A stretch of 64,000 nt of DNA from Mycolicibacterium austroafricanum (GTDB taxonomy: Bacteria; Actinomycetota; Actinomycetes; Mycobacteriales; Mycobacteriaceae). Each line of letters starts with the position of its first letter. The first letter of the stretch is position 1. The notes under the pieces were generated by a model. It was not told where the DNA came from. It searched no databases and saw only the letters and a program-made list of their open reading frames with translations. Below are positions 24,936 to 33,925 of this stretch, piece by piece. Where the stretch lies: contig NZ_CACSIP010000075.1 in assembly GCF_902705885.1 (NCBI RefSeq), positions 89,604-153,603 on the forward strand, in the 5' to 3' direction. The position numbers and the translations under genes are program-made.

Positions 24936-24951
24936 TGACAGTCGACTGTCA
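24936..24951. promoter_or_regulatory. 16-bp operator candidate, copy C (perfect palindrome)
   Basis: TGACAGTCGACTGTCA is a perfect 8+8 palindrome in the P450/TetR divergent promoter. Near-identical copies are at 22131 and 18634. Its place next to a TetR gene is the classic self-regulating arrangement. Confidence 0.7.
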
Positions 24952-25054
24952 CTATCGGCGAGTATCGTCTGCGCGGCCACAGGTGTCAAGGATGCACGCA
25001 CGTGCGCGCGACGCGTTGTAGTCTCTTGCGAGCGACCTACAGAGAGGCGGATCG

Positions 25055-25642
25055 ATGGCGCGGGGCGATCGTTCGCCGAGAGGCGAGCATGCGGACCGGA
25101 CGCGGGCTGCACTTGTGGAAGCGGCGCTGAATCTGTTCAGCGCCAACGGTTACGACCAGACCACCACCGACAACATCGCCGAAGCTGTCGGCGTCTCACC
25201 GCGGACGTTCTTCCGCTACTTCCCCACCAAAGAGTCGGTGCTGTTCTTCGGCGAGTACGACTTCATTCACGCCTTCAGTGCTGTGTATCTGGGCCGCGAC
25301 GAGACACTGTCGGACTACGAGGCGATGGCCGAGGCGTTCGCGGTGTTGGCACCCTCCCTCAAGCGGATCCGCAAGCGAATCGCGCAGTATCAGGAGGCGG
25401 TCGCATCGTCGCTCGTGTTACTCGGCCGCGAGCGCAGAAATCACGAAGCCAACCGCGAAACCGTGGCGAAGGTGATTGCCGAGCGCCGCGGGCTGCCGTC
25501 GCCCGACGGCGAGTGCTGGCTTCTGGCGTCAGTCGGCATGCTGCTGGTCGAACGCGCACTGAATGAGTGGTTGTCGACGACGCGCGGACTGGACGACATC
25601 ATCCGGCAGGAGTTCGCCGCACTGCCCCGCGTCGTGAAATAG
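25055..25642 (+). CDS. TetR-family transcriptional regulator
   Basis: A 195-residue protein with the N-terminal HTH at about residues 15-60 (LFSANGYDQTTTDNIAEAVG, then PRTFFRYFPTKESVLF). The start ATG follows GAGAGGCGG. The protein is divergent from a P450, and three copies of one 16-bp palindrome in nearby promoters are its most plausible targets: its own/P450 promoter, the EthD/hydratase promoter and the kinase promoter. A decayed copy of its C-terminus occurs at 14807. Ligand unknown. Confidence 0.92.
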   Translation: MARGDRSPRGEHADRTRAALVEAALNLFSANGYDQTTTDNIAEAVGVSPRTFFRYFPTKESVLFFGEYDFIHAFSAVYLGRDETLSDYEAMAEAFAVLAPSLKRIRKRIAQYQEAVASSLVLLGRERRNHEANRETVAKVIAERRGLPSPDGECWLLASVGMLLVERALNEWLSTTRGLDDIIRQEFAALPRVVK

Positions 25643-25687
25643 CTCGCGGTGTACCGGTCATCGCCAGGTGCCGTTCATCCAGGACAT

Positions 25688-26878
25688 TCACGGCTGCGGT
25701 GAGCGCAGCCACTCCCTGATTTGCTCACCCGAGGAGTCGAGATCAGGCGCCGGCGTGCGCACTTCGGGCGGAGTTCCGCTGAGCCGGAACGGGGCACGTA
25801 CGTAGTCGTCACCGCCACTGGTCCAGACTGGTTCTAGACCAATTGATTCCGCGAACGCAAACGCTTCATCCATGGTGTTGACCGGACCCGAGGGCACCCC
25901 TGCGGCCTCCAGTAGAGCGAGCGCTTCGCGACGATCGAGTGTCGCAAGTCGTTTTTCGATCTTGCCCGCGAGGGCTGGGCGGTTGGCAACCCGTGCCGCG
26001 TTGGTGGCGTACGCAGGGTCTTGGTCCAAGGGACCCAAGTCCAACACCGAACACAACACGCTGAACTGGCGATCACTGCCGACGGCGACGGCGATCGACC
26101 CGTCGGCAACGGCAAAGGTTTCATAGGGCGCCACGCTCGGATGAGCATTGCCTGCTGCGCGGGGCGTAGCACCGGCCAGGAGATACCCGGAGGCTTGATT
26201 GACCAGGGCGGACAATGCGCTGGAGAGCAAATCCACCTCAACGAGTTGCCCACTGCCCGTCGCGTTTCGGGCGTGTAGTGCGGCGAGCACCCCCGCACAC
26301 GCGTGGAGACCACAGAGAACGTCGACGACGGCGACACCAACTTTGAGAGGCCGCCCGTCGGGCTCACCGGTTACACTCATCAACCCACTGATGGCCTGGC
26401 CCAACAGATCATAACCCGGCAGATGCGCACCACCCGGCTGACCACCGAAACCCGAGATCGAGCAGTAGACGACCTCACGGTTGTCGTGCGCGACGTCGTC
26501 GTAGCCCAAGCCGTATCGCGCCATGGTCCCGGGTCGCAGATTCTCGACCATCACATCGGCCCGCCGCGCGAGCTCGCGGGCCAGCAACCTGTCGTCCTCG
26601 CGGCGCAGGTCCAGGACAACAGACTTCTTGTTGCGATTGATCGACTTGTAGTAGGTACTGATGCCGTCATCCCAGGGAGGGCCCCACTGCCGAGTGTCAT
26701 CCCCGGCGGGACTCTCCACTTTGATGACGGTCGCCCCGAGATCGGCGAGCAACATCGTCATGTACGGACCGGCCAGGATGCGGGAGAAATCGGCGACCAC
26801 CACACCGTCGAGCGCGCCAGCGCCTTGATTCGGTTTCCCCGCGCCGGTCACGCGCTGTCCCCAAACAGGTTCCAACAT
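25688..26878 (-). CDS. CaiB/BaiF (family III) CoA-transferase
   Basis: A 396-residue protein with the N-terminal VVVADFSRILAGPYMTMLLA block, KVESPAGDDTR and LRPGTMARYGLGYDD. The expected catalytic Asp is present in LPGYDLLGQAISGLM. It should move CoA between two carboxylic acids. It is the last gene of the operon carrying FadE28/FadE29/ChsH2/ChsH1/Ltp2-type genes, separated from the Ltp2-like gene by 42 nt. It could activate a pathway acid or recycle CoA from a released short acid (inference). Confidence 0.92.
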   Translation of the reverse strand: MLEPVWGQRVTGAGKPNQGAGALDGVVVADFSRILAGPYMTMLLADLGATVIKVESPAGDDTRQWGPPWDDGISTYYKSINRNKKSVVLDLRREDDRLLARELARRADVMVENLRPGTMARYGLGYDDVAHDNREVVYCSISGFGGQPGGAHLPGYDLLGQAISGLMSVTGEPDGRPLKVGVAVVDVLCGLHACAGVLAALHARNATGSGQLVEVDLLSSALSALVNQASGYLLAGATPRAAGNAHPSVAPYETFAVADGSIAVAVGSDRQFSVLCSVLDLGPLDQDPAYATNAARVANRPALAGKIEKRLATLDRREALALLEAAGVPSGPVNTMDEAFAFAESIGLEPVWTSGGDDYVRAPFRLSGTPPEVRTPAPDLDSSGEQIREWLRSPQP

Positions 26879-26920
26879 CGAGCTGACATGGTGCGCGTTT
26901 CCTCCTGGATGCTGCCGCGC

Positions 26921-28087
26921 CTACTCCGGACCGAGGATCAAGCCCGAGGTCGGCACTCCGGTGCCCGCAGTGACAAGCACGTGCTCAACGTCGGGAACTT
27001 GATTGACCGACGTCCCGCGAACCTGACGCACCGCTTCGGCGATTCCGTTCATCCCGTGAATGTAGGCCTCCCCGAGCTGGCCACCATGGGTGTTGATCGG
27101 CAGCCGACCGCCGATCTCGATCGCTCCGTCGGCGACGAAGTCCTTGGCATCACCACGATCGCAGAAGCCGAGTTCTTCCAGCTGCAGCAGTGTGTACGGG
27201 GTGAAGTGGTCGTAGAGGATCGCAGTCTGGATGTCGGTGGGCGTCAGACCCGACTGAGCCCAGAGCTGGTCACCCACGACCCCGATCTCAGGTAGACCGA
27301 ACAGGTCCCGGTCGAAGTAGCTCGACATAATGAACTGGTTGCGCCCCGAACCCTGCGCCGCCGCCTGGATGACCGCCGGTCGTTGATTGAGCTCTCGCGC
27401 ACGCTCAACCGAGGTGACGACGATCGCCACCGCTCCGTCGCTCTCCTGACAGCAGTCCAGAAGACGCAGTGGTTCGGCGATGAACCGCGAATTCTGGTGG
27501 TCCTCAATGGTGATCGGCTTCTGATAGAAGTACGCCGCCGGGTTGTTGGCCGCATGCCTGCGATCAGCCACCGAGACGGCGCCGAAGGCGCGGGAGGTCG
27601 CACCGGACAGATGCAGATACCGCTGCGCGGTCATCGCCACCTGAGCAGCCGGCGTCATCAGACCGTGCACGAAGAAGTTGGTGTTGTCGACACCCTTCGA
27701 GTCGGCGTTGTCGGCCACCCGATGTCCGGTCTGACCAAACCGCAGGCCCGAACGTTCGTTGAACGCGCGGTAGGCAACCACGACGTCGGCGACGCCACAG
27801 GCGACCGCCATGGCGGCGTGTTGGACGGTCCCGCAGGCGGCACCACCGCCGTAGTTGATCTGCGAGAAGAACTTCAAGTCGCCGATACCCGTGGCACGCG
27901 CGACCGAGATCTCGTTGTTGGTGTCCATCGTGAAGGTCGTCAGCCCATCAACATCCGCCGGCGTCAGGCCTGCGTCCGCCAACGCCGCGGTCACCGCCTC
28001 AGCAGCGAGCCGCAGCTCCGAGCGTCCTGAATCCTTCGAGAAGTCGGTCGCGCCGATGCCGACGATTGCTGCGCGTCCAGAGATCAC
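26921..28087 (-). CDS. Thiolase-like lipid-transfer protein (Ltp2-type aldolase)
   Basis: A 388-residue thiolase-fold protein with QINYGGGAACG, the YDHFTPYTLLQLEELGFC stretch and NTHGGQLGEAYIHG. It is of the Ltp2 type: in cholesterol breakdown Ltp2 works with the DUF35 domain of ChsH2 as a retro-aldolase that removes the last side-chain unit as propionyl-CoA. Here the ChsH2-like and ChsH1-like genes are immediately upstream, with a 4-nt ATGA overlap. The gene order FadE28-FadE29-ChsH2-ChsH1-Ltp2 is kept, so the same chemistry on a related substrate is likely. Confidence 0.88.
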   Translation of the reverse strand: MISGRAAIVGIGATDFSKDSGRSELRLAAEAVTAALADAGLTPADVDGLTTFTMDTNNEISVARATGIGDLKFFSQINYGGGAACGTVQHAAMAVACGVADVVVAYRAFNERSGLRFGQTGHRVADNADSKGVDNTNFFVHGLMTPAAQVAMTAQRYLHLSGATSRAFGAVSVADRRHAANNPAAYFYQKPITIEDHQNSRFIAEPLRLLDCCQESDGAVAIVVTSVERARELNQRPAVIQAAAQGSGRNQFIMSSYFDRDLFGLPEIGVVGDQLWAQSGLTPTDIQTAILYDHFTPYTLLQLEELGFCDRGDAKDFVADGAIEIGGRLPINTHGGQLGEAYIHGMNGIAEAVRQVRGTSVNQVPDVEHVLVTAGTGVPTSGLILGPE

Positions 28088-28488
28088 GACTGGCCTCCCA
28101 TTGTGCAGGTGACGGTGGCGGTCACGTGATCGCCAAGACTGTTCCTACCCTTGATCTCGACCGTGACCAGGCCGTCCTCATCGACGCTGGCGACGTTGCC
28201 CGTGAAGATCGTCGTGTCGTACGCATACCACGGAACCCCGAGCCTCAGTCCAAGCGTTTTCACGACGATTCCCGGGCCGCCCCAGTCAACGACGAAACGT
28301 TCCACCAGACCGGTGACGGTGAGGATGTTGACGAAGGTGTCCTTGGAGCCCTGTCCCACGGCGATGTCGCGGTCGTGATGCACCGGCTGGAAATCCCTGG
28401 TGGCGATCGCGGTGGTGGCGACGAAGGTCGGGTCGGCGTAGATCTTCATGTCCGGCAGCGAAGTGCCGGGTGTTGCTGTGACTGTCAT
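28084..28488 (-). CDS. MaoC-type enoyl-CoA hydratase subunit (ChsH1-like)
   Basis: A 134-residue single-hotdog protein. The start is the ATG at 28488, which overlaps the stop of the upstream gene (ATGA). It contains TRDFQPVHHDRDIA, the ChsH1-type version of the hydratase motif with Asp and His, followed by SKDTFVNILTVTGLVERF. In the cholesterol IGR system ChsH1 supplies the catalytic residues and pairs with the MaoC domain of ChsH2. The same split is expected here, with the neighbour at 28485-29447. Confidence 0.88.
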   Translation of the reverse strand: MTVTATPGTSLPDMKIYADPTFVATTAIATRDFQPVHHDRDIAVGQGSKDTFVNILTVTGLVERFVVDWGGPGIVVKTLGLRLGVPWYAYDTTIFTGNVASVDEDGLVTVEIKGRNSLGDHVTATVTCTMGGQS

Positions 28489-29447
28489 GACAGCTCCCAG
28501 GCGTAGAGGGTCCACGCGGGACCGGAATCGTCAGCAGGAAAGTCGATGTAGGTGGCGTGCACCGGCATGCCGATCCGCACCGAGGAGGGATCGACGTTGC
28601 GCAGTTCCCCCACCATGCGCACCCCCTCTTCGAGCTCCACCACCGCGATGACGAAGGGCAGACTGCGGCCGCGGACCTTGGGTGCGTGGTGCACGGTGAA
28701 GGTGTAGATGGAGCCACGGCCCGACGAGACCACGTAGTCGGTCGGCTCGGACTTGTCCGACCAGATTGCGGGCACCGGGGGCTGCTGTAATGTGCCGTCG
28801 GCGCGCCGCTGGATGCGCAGTTCGTGTCGTGCGACGCCGTCCCAGAAGAACCGGGTGTCGCGCGAGACGGCCGGCCGCATCAACACACTCGCGTCGAGGT
28901 CGTCGGGAACCGTTGCCGTGCTGGCTGCATCGGCTGCATCCTCGTCACGAGGCTTGAATCGCAGCACGCGCAGATCCATCTCGGTGACGACCTCGTCGCC
29001 GACCCGCCACGTGATGTGTTGATTGAGGAAGTAGCCCTCGCCCAGCGCCGTCTTCTTCGGCCCGATGGGTGCACCGAGTTCGGTCGTCTTTGTCACGTGC
29101 TCGCCCGGCCGTACATAGCGGTGGTAGACCTGCTCACAGTTGGTGGCGACCAGGCCCGTGTACCCCGCTGTGATCATCGCATCGATCGCCCGATACCAGG
29201 CGTCGTCGTCGGCTGGGACTCCCTTGAGGCCGACCATCGTCCACACCTGGGCCATCGCTGGTGGTGCCACGATGCCGGGATGCCCCGCGGCGCGTGCTGC
29301 GTCCTCATCGACGTAGATGGGGTTCTGGTAATCGAGCGCTTCCACCCAGTTGTTGATCATCGGCTGATTGACTGGGTCGCGGCCCGGCACCGGCTGGCCG
29401 GGACCGTCGGACCGAATCTTCTCGAGCACCTGCTCGATCGTCGTCAT
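28485..29447 (-). CDS. MaoC-DUF35 fusion protein (ChsH2-like)
   Basis: A 320-residue two-domain protein. Residues 1-165 form a MaoC-like hotdog (WVEALDYQNPIYVDEDAARA, CEQVYHRYVRPGEHV). Residues 195-320 form a DUF35/OB-fold unit (RDTRFFWDGVARHELRIQRR). The zinc-ribbon cysteines usual in DUF35 proteins are absent. The layout is that of ChsH2, whose MaoC part joins ChsH1 for hydration and whose DUF35 part joins Ltp2 for aldol cleavage. Overlaps of 4 nt join it to the FadE29-like and ChsH1-like genes. Confidence 0.9.
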   Translation of the reverse strand: MTTIEQVLEKIRSDGPGQPVPGRDPVNQPMINNWVEALDYQNPIYVDEDAARAAGHPGIVAPPAMAQVWTMVGLKGVPADDDAWYRAIDAMITAGYTGLVATNCEQVYHRYVRPGEHVTKTTELGAPIGPKKTALGEGYFLNQHITWRVGDEVVTEMDLRVLRFKPRDEDAADAASTATVPDDLDASVLMRPAVSRDTRFFWDGVARHELRIQRRADGTLQQPPVPAIWSDKSEPTDYVVSSGRGSIYTFTVHHAPKVRGRSLPFVIAVVELEEGVRMVGELRNVDPSSVRIGMPVHATYIDFPADDSGPAWTLYAWELS

Positions 29448-30607
29448 CGCTGGACCCTCGGCACATTGAGTCCCGATGCTGTCACCATTTCTCTCATCAC
29501 CTCATTCACTCCGCCCCCGAACGTTATGTGCAGGTTTCGTTTTGTCTGGTTGTCGAGCCACGCGATCAGGTCCGTCGTGGCGGGATCGTCGGCCTCGCCA
29601 TGGTCGAACACGAGTTCCTCGGCGAGGCGTCCGATCGCTTGCCACCGCTCCGTCGCGAACACCTTCGTCGCCGCCGCGTCGGCGATGCCGATCGTGTCGC
29701 CGTTGGCCGCGACCTGCCAGTTGAGCAGTTCATTCACCCGCCAGGTCGCGTAGATCTTGCCCAGACCCCGTCGGACGTCCGGGTCATCGATCGGGGTGCG
29801 GCCGGAGCAGCTGGGTGTCGACGCCCAATGTCGGAGGCGTTCGTAGATCGATGCGAAACGGCCGGCGGGACCGAGCATGTTGCGCTCGTTGTTGAGCTGG
29901 GTGGTGATCAGGCGCCAGCCCATGTTCACCTCGCCGACCACCATGTCGACGGGCACTCGTACGTCGCTGTAATAGGTGGCGTTGGTGTGGTGGGTGCCGT
30001 CGCTGGTGATGATCGGCGTCCATGAGAACCCCGGGCTCTTGGTATCCACCATCAGAATCGAGATGCCTTTGTGGCGGGGCGCATCGGGATCGGTCCGGCA
30101 CGCCAGCCAGATGAAGTCCGCTTCGTGTGCAGCGGTGGTGAAGATCTTCTGGCCGTTGACGACGTAGTGATCACCGTCGAGCACCGCAGAGGTGCGTAAC
30201 GAGGCGAGATCGGTACCGGAGTCCGGCTCTGAGTATCCGATCGCGAAATGCACTTCGCCCTTGAGGATGGCCGGCAAGAATCGGTTCTTGAGATAGTCGC
30301 TGCCGAACTTCTGCAGCGTCGGCCCAACCGTTTGCAGAGTCAATGCAGGCAGCGGCACACCCGCTCTAGCCGCTTCGTTGGCGAAGATGAGTTGCTCAAG
30401 GGCGCCGAAGCCACGGCCACCGTATTCCCTGGGCCAGCCAACGCCGAGCCACCCGTCACGTCCCATTCGTTTGACGATTTCCTTGAACGGGCGGCCGTGC
30501 CGATCGACCTTGAGTTCCTCGCGTTCCTCGGGGCTGATCAGCTCGGAAAAGTACTTGCGCAGTTCGAGTTCCAAGTCGCGTTGTTGCGTGGTCAGTTCTA
30601 TGAACAT
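29444..30607 (-). CDS. Acyl-CoA dehydrogenase, FadE29/ChsE2-like subunit
   Basis: A 387-residue protein from the ATG at 30607; a longer open frame to 30736 is non-homologous and overlaps the upstream gene. Features are the N-terminal MFIELTTQQRDLELELRKYF, MGRDGWLGVGWPREYGGRGF, HFAIGYSEPDSGTDLASLRT and the C-terminal FGGGVNEVMREMV. These closely match what I recall of FadE29 (ChsE2) of the M. tuberculosis IGR operon. That protein pairs with FadE28 as an alpha2beta2 dehydrogenase acting on the shortened steroid side-chain CoA. The partner gene overlaps by 10 nt. Confidence 0.92.
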   Translation of the reverse strand: MFIELTTQQRDLELELRKYFSELISPEEREELKVDRHGRPFKEIVKRMGRDGWLGVGWPREYGGRGFGALEQLIFANEAARAGVPLPALTLQTVGPTLQKFGSDYLKNRFLPAILKGEVHFAIGYSEPDSGTDLASLRTSAVLDGDHYVVNGQKIFTTAAHEADFIWLACRTDPDAPRHKGISILMVDTKSPGFSWTPIITSDGTHHTNATYYSDVRVPVDMVVGEVNMGWRLITTQLNNERNMLGPAGRFASIYERLRHWASTPSCSGRTPIDDPDVRRGLGKIYATWRVNELLNWQVAANGDTIGIADAAATKVFATERWQAIGRLAEELVFDHGEADDPATTDLIAWLDNQTKRNLHITFGGGVNEVMREMVTASGLNVPRVQR

Positions 30608-31623
30608 GGTGCTCCAACGATGTCGAGGCGGCGTGCCGAACCGCCGATGAGTCGGACGAGGTCTTTGGTGGCCGCGTAATACCGCGCCATCGGGTATGAG
30701 ATGTCGACGCCGATGCCTCCGTGGAGGTGATGACATAGCTGCATCGCCTGCGGCGCCTCTGTGGCGAACCAGTACCCGAGGACAGCGAGGTCATTGCCGG
30801 CGTCGTCACCGCCAGCGAGGCGGTAGACCGCCGACTTGGCCGCCAGATCAACTGTGCGCGAAGCGATGTAGAGGTCAGCGAGCTGAGCGGCCACGAGTTG
30901 GAACGTCGTCAGCGGCTTGCCGAACTGATGACGACCTGCAAGGTAGTCAGCTGTGAGGCGCAGCGCACCCTGCATCAGTCCGCTGCCATAAGCCCCGACC
31001 ACGGCCAACACCACGTCGTTGACCTCGTGGGCCTGGGACCCTGCCAGCACATCCTGGTCCGCGACGGGAGTATCACTGAAACGAACGGTGAATTCCGGTG
31101 CTCCGGTTGCGGAGGGCGTAGATACCAGCTCCATACCGCTGGCATCGGCGGGAACGCACACCGCGCCGGCGTCAGTGGTGACGACCATCCACTCGCTGTG
31201 ATCCGCATACGGCACAGCTACTTTCGTGCCGTTGAGCCGTCCGTCGACCAGCGTGGTCACGGGATCAGTCGGCATGCTCTGCGCCGGTTCGTTGAGCGCT
31301 ACGGTCAAAATCGCGCCGCGGCTCACCGCATCGAGATAGCGCTGCTGCTGATCGGCGCGTGCGCACTTCAGCAGCGCGCCGGTCGCCATGCCGATGCTCG
31401 CCAGAGCCGGAGTAATCGCGGCTCGACGCCCCATCTCGGTCAAGGCTGTCGCCAGCTCCAGGAGACCGACACCGTCACCGCCCAACTCTTCGGGGACGGC
31501 CAGCGTGGTGACCCCGGCCGAGACCAGCTGCTCCCACAGATCATCAGCGTCGGAATGCTTGTCCAGCACGGCACTCACGACATCGGCAACAGCTTGCTGC
31601 TGCGCGTCGAGGTTGAAGTCCAT
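30598..31623 (-). CDS. Acyl-CoA dehydrogenase, FadE28/ChsE1-like subunit
   Basis: A 341-residue protein with ATG at 31623 after AAAGGA. Recognisable blocks are MDFNLDAQQQAVADVV, VPEELGGDGVGLLELATALT, RHQFGKPLTTFQLVAAQLAD and HHLHGGIGVDISYPMARYY. The last two match the FadE28 (ChsE1) subunit of the IGR dehydrogenase. It should form a heterotetramer with the overlapping FadE29-like product. A 116-nt gap separates it from the upstream dehydrogenase gene, leaving room for an internal promoter. Confidence 0.92.
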   Translation of the reverse strand: MDFNLDAQQQAVADVVSAVLDKHSDADDLWEQLVSAGVTTLAVPEELGGDGVGLLELATALTEMGRRAAITPALASIGMATGALLKCARADQQQRYLDAVSRGAILTVALNEPAQSMPTDPVTTLVDGRLNGTKVAVPYADHSEWMVVTTDAGAVCVPADASGMELVSTPSATGAPEFTVRFSDTPVADQDVLAGSQAHEVNDVVLAVVGAYGSGLMQGALRLTADYLAGRHQFGKPLTTFQLVAAQLADLYIASRTVDLAAKSAVYRLAGGDDAGNDLAVLGYWFATEAPQAMQLCHHLHGGIGVDISYPMARYYAATKDLVRLIGGSARRLDIVGAPCS

Positions 31624-31739
31624 GACGGGTTTTCCTTTCGAGATCGCGGCTCGAGCCGTGAAGTTCTTCTGTGCAGCGAACAGCCGCGCGCTGCGCCCGA
31701 CACCTGCGATACCGGGACGGCGCTTTGTGGTCGCGAGTG

Positions 31740-32876
31740 CTACGGCAGACCGAGATGGCGTCGTGCTATGACATTTCGATTGATCTCCGTGGTGCCGCCC
31801 CGAATCGGCAGTACCGTGGCGCGTCGCACTTCGTACTCAAGCCACCCGTCGCCGGCAGCATCGGTTTCGTCGAAACGAAGCAGCCCCTCTGGTCCGGCGG
31901 CCTCCTGGAACCACCGCGCCGCCCGCTGGAAAGCCTCGTTGGCGAACAGCTTCGTCATGGCCCCCTCGGTCGTGGGCATACCGCCTGAGCCCGCAATCCA
32001 CGCCGAGCGCTGCGTGAGCAGCTTCGTCACCTCGTTGTCGATCGCGACCCGCGCCATCTTCTCGCGGACGCGGCTGTCCGCGAGGACGTTTGTGCGTTCG
32101 GCCCAGTCGTGGAAGTGCCGCAGCAACGTGGGTCCAGAGTTGGTCTCACCGGCCACCCCGCGTTCCAGCGACAAGCCGACCGTCATGACCTTCCAGCCGC
32201 CGTTGACCTCCCCCAGGACACAGTCGTCACCGACCCGCACGTCGTCGTAGAAGGTGGCGTTTGTCCGCTCGTCCCCCATCGTCCACACGGGCTCGACGGA
32301 AATCCCCGGCGTCTTCAGCGGCAACACGAACATCGTGAGGCCCTTGTGCTTTGGAGCGTCGAGGTCCGTCCGCGTGAGCAGAAGAACCCAGTCGGCGACG
32401 TGCGCCATGGTGGTCCACATCTTGGCCCCGTTGATCACCCAGCCACCGTCTGGACTCCGAGCCGCCCGGGTCCTGATCGACGCAACGTCACTGCCACTGT
32501 TGGCTTCGCTGTAACCCAGCGCTGCGGTGTGCTCGCCCGACAACAGTCCAGGCAGGATGCGGTGGCGCTGATCATCGGTGCCGACGTGGTTGACGATCCC
32601 GGCCACGCACAACGTGACAGCCAGCGATTCGTAGGGAGCGCCCGCCTTCTCCAACTCGCTGAACAGCACGTACAGCTCAATCGGGTCGCCTTTGCCCAGA
32701 CCCGGAACGGCTCGTTCGAGGAATCCGCGCTCGGCGAGAGCGCGATACAACGGCCAGCTGGTGAACGTCCCCGACTCGTGCTGGCGCCGGTGATCGTCCT
32801 CGGTGAACGTGCTGGCGATGACGTCCTTGACCTCCATGCGGAACGCCTCGACGTCTGAACCCAGTGCGAAGTCCAT
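31740..32876 (-). CDS. Acyl-CoA dehydrogenase (larger subunit of a second pair)
   Basis: A 378-residue protein from the ATG at 32876, which shares one base with the preceding stop (TAATG); a longer reading to 32972 is spurious. It has TAALGYSEANSGSDVASIRT, MWTTMAHVADWVLLL and the C-terminal PIRGGTTEINRNVIARRHLGL. It is translationally coupled to the smaller dehydrogenase at 32876-33925. The two probably form an alpha2beta2 enzyme, giving this operon two separate acyl-CoA dehydrogenation activities. Confidence 0.9.
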   Translation of the reverse strand: MDFALGSDVEAFRMEVKDVIASTFTEDDHRRQHESGTFTSWPLYRALAERGFLERAVPGLGKGDPIELYVLFSELEKAGAPYESLAVTLCVAGIVNHVGTDDQRHRILPGLLSGEHTAALGYSEANSGSDVASIRTRAARSPDGGWVINGAKMWTTMAHVADWVLLLTRTDLDAPKHKGLTMFVLPLKTPGISVEPVWTMGDERTNATFYDDVRVGDDCVLGEVNGGWKVMTVGLSLERGVAGETNSGPTLLRHFHDWAERTNVLADSRVREKMARVAIDNEVTKLLTQRSAWIAGSGGMPTTEGAMTKLFANEAFQRAARWFQEAAGPEGLLRFDETDAAGDGWLEYEVRRATVLPIRGGTTEINRNVIARRHLGLP

Positions 32877-33925
32877 TAGTTCTCCTTCCCCGCGTGGTTG
32901 TCGACGGCACCGAACAGCTGATCGGCAAGGGCAAGGGCGGTACGGCCGGGATCGCCCAGAATCAGCGGCCACCCGCGGGCACGGCGGTAGTAGAGCTGGA
33001 TGTCGTACTCCTCAGCGAAGCCGGCACCGCCGTGGTAATGCAGCGCACGCTTGGTCACCTCAGCCGCGACATCCCCCGCGTGGATGAGCGCCATATTGGC
33101 GAGGATCTCGCCATCCCACACCTCGTTGTCGAAGACATCGAACACCTGCGGCACAGCCTTCGGGTTCTCCAGCGCCCATGCGGCCTTGTGGGCGAGCAGG
33201 CGGGAGCCGGCGACCATTCCAGGGAGATCGGCCAGGCCGTGTTGAACGGATTGGAATGCGCCAATCGGCTGGCCGAACTGTTCGCGAGTCTTGGTGTACT
33301 GCACGCCGATTTCGAGAGCGCGGTCCGCGAGCCCGGTAAGTGCCGCGGCAGTGAGCACCTTCCACTCGACCAGTGCCCGTTCCCAGATCGCCGTCGGGCC
33401 GAGCTCGGTCCGATCTGCCTCCTCGAGGACACGGTTGGCTATGGGTGCACACGCATGGTTGCGCGGAGCCACTCCTGGGGGGGTCGATCGGATTGCGATG
33501 GTCGCACCCGCGTGCGGGCCGATGACGACACCGGCGACCGCACCCGCGGGAACGAGATTCCAGGCGCCGGGGCTGGCGGGGGGACGGACAGCCAGCGTGG
33601 CGATGGTCGAGCCGTCGAACAGATCCTCCCATTCCGCGCCGAGGGCACGCGTCGCAACGAGGTGCTCGACGGCGGGCACCGGCGCGATGTGGCGGCCGAA
33701 CTGTTCGGCCACGACGACCAACTGCGGCAGCGTGGCGCCGCCATCGCCCACATCAGCACCCATGCCCGGTAATCCCACCGCGGCGCTCGCCTGCCACAGT
33801 GACGGATCGAATCCCAAGGGCTCCGCCTTACGGACGACGGAGGTGGGCGAAGACTTGGCGAAGAAGTCGCCGAACAACCGACTCAGCGCCTGCTGGTCGT
33901 CGGAGAGGGAGAGATCGAGGGTCAT
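32876..33925 (-). CDS. Acyl-CoA dehydrogenase (smaller subunit of a second pair)
   Basis: A 349-residue protein with the N-terminal LSLSDDQQALSRLFGDFF, TREQFGQPIGAFQSVQHGLAD in the middle, and HYHGGAGFAEEYDIQLYYRR towards the C-terminus. It resembles short FadE subunits that bind part of the FAD or substrate in heteromeric enzymes. It begins with an ATG overlapping the stop of the acetoacetate-decarboxylase-like gene (33922-33925). Its predicted partner is encoded directly downstream. Confidence 0.9.
   Translation of the reverse strand: MTLDLSLSDDQQALSRLFGDFFAKSSPTSVVRKAEPLGFDPSLWQASAAVGLPGMGADVGDGGATLPQLVVVAEQFGRHIAPVPAVEHLVATRALGAEWEDLFDGSTIATLAVRPPASPGAWNLVPAGAVAGVVIGPHAGATIAIRSTPPGVAPRNHACAPIANRVLEEADRTELGPTAIWERALVEWKVLTAAALTGLADRALEIGVQYTKTREQFGQPIGAFQSVQHGLADLPGMVAGSRLLAHKAAWALENPKAVPQVFDVFDNEVWDGEILANMALIHAGDVAAEVTKRALHYHGGAGFAEEYDIQLYYRRARGWPLILGDPGRTALALADQLFGAVDNHAGKEN

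Noticed and set aside
26303..27295. 330-codon frame antisense to the CoA-transferase and thiolase-like genes
   Set aside because: It spans two well-supported genes on the other strand and shows no family features.
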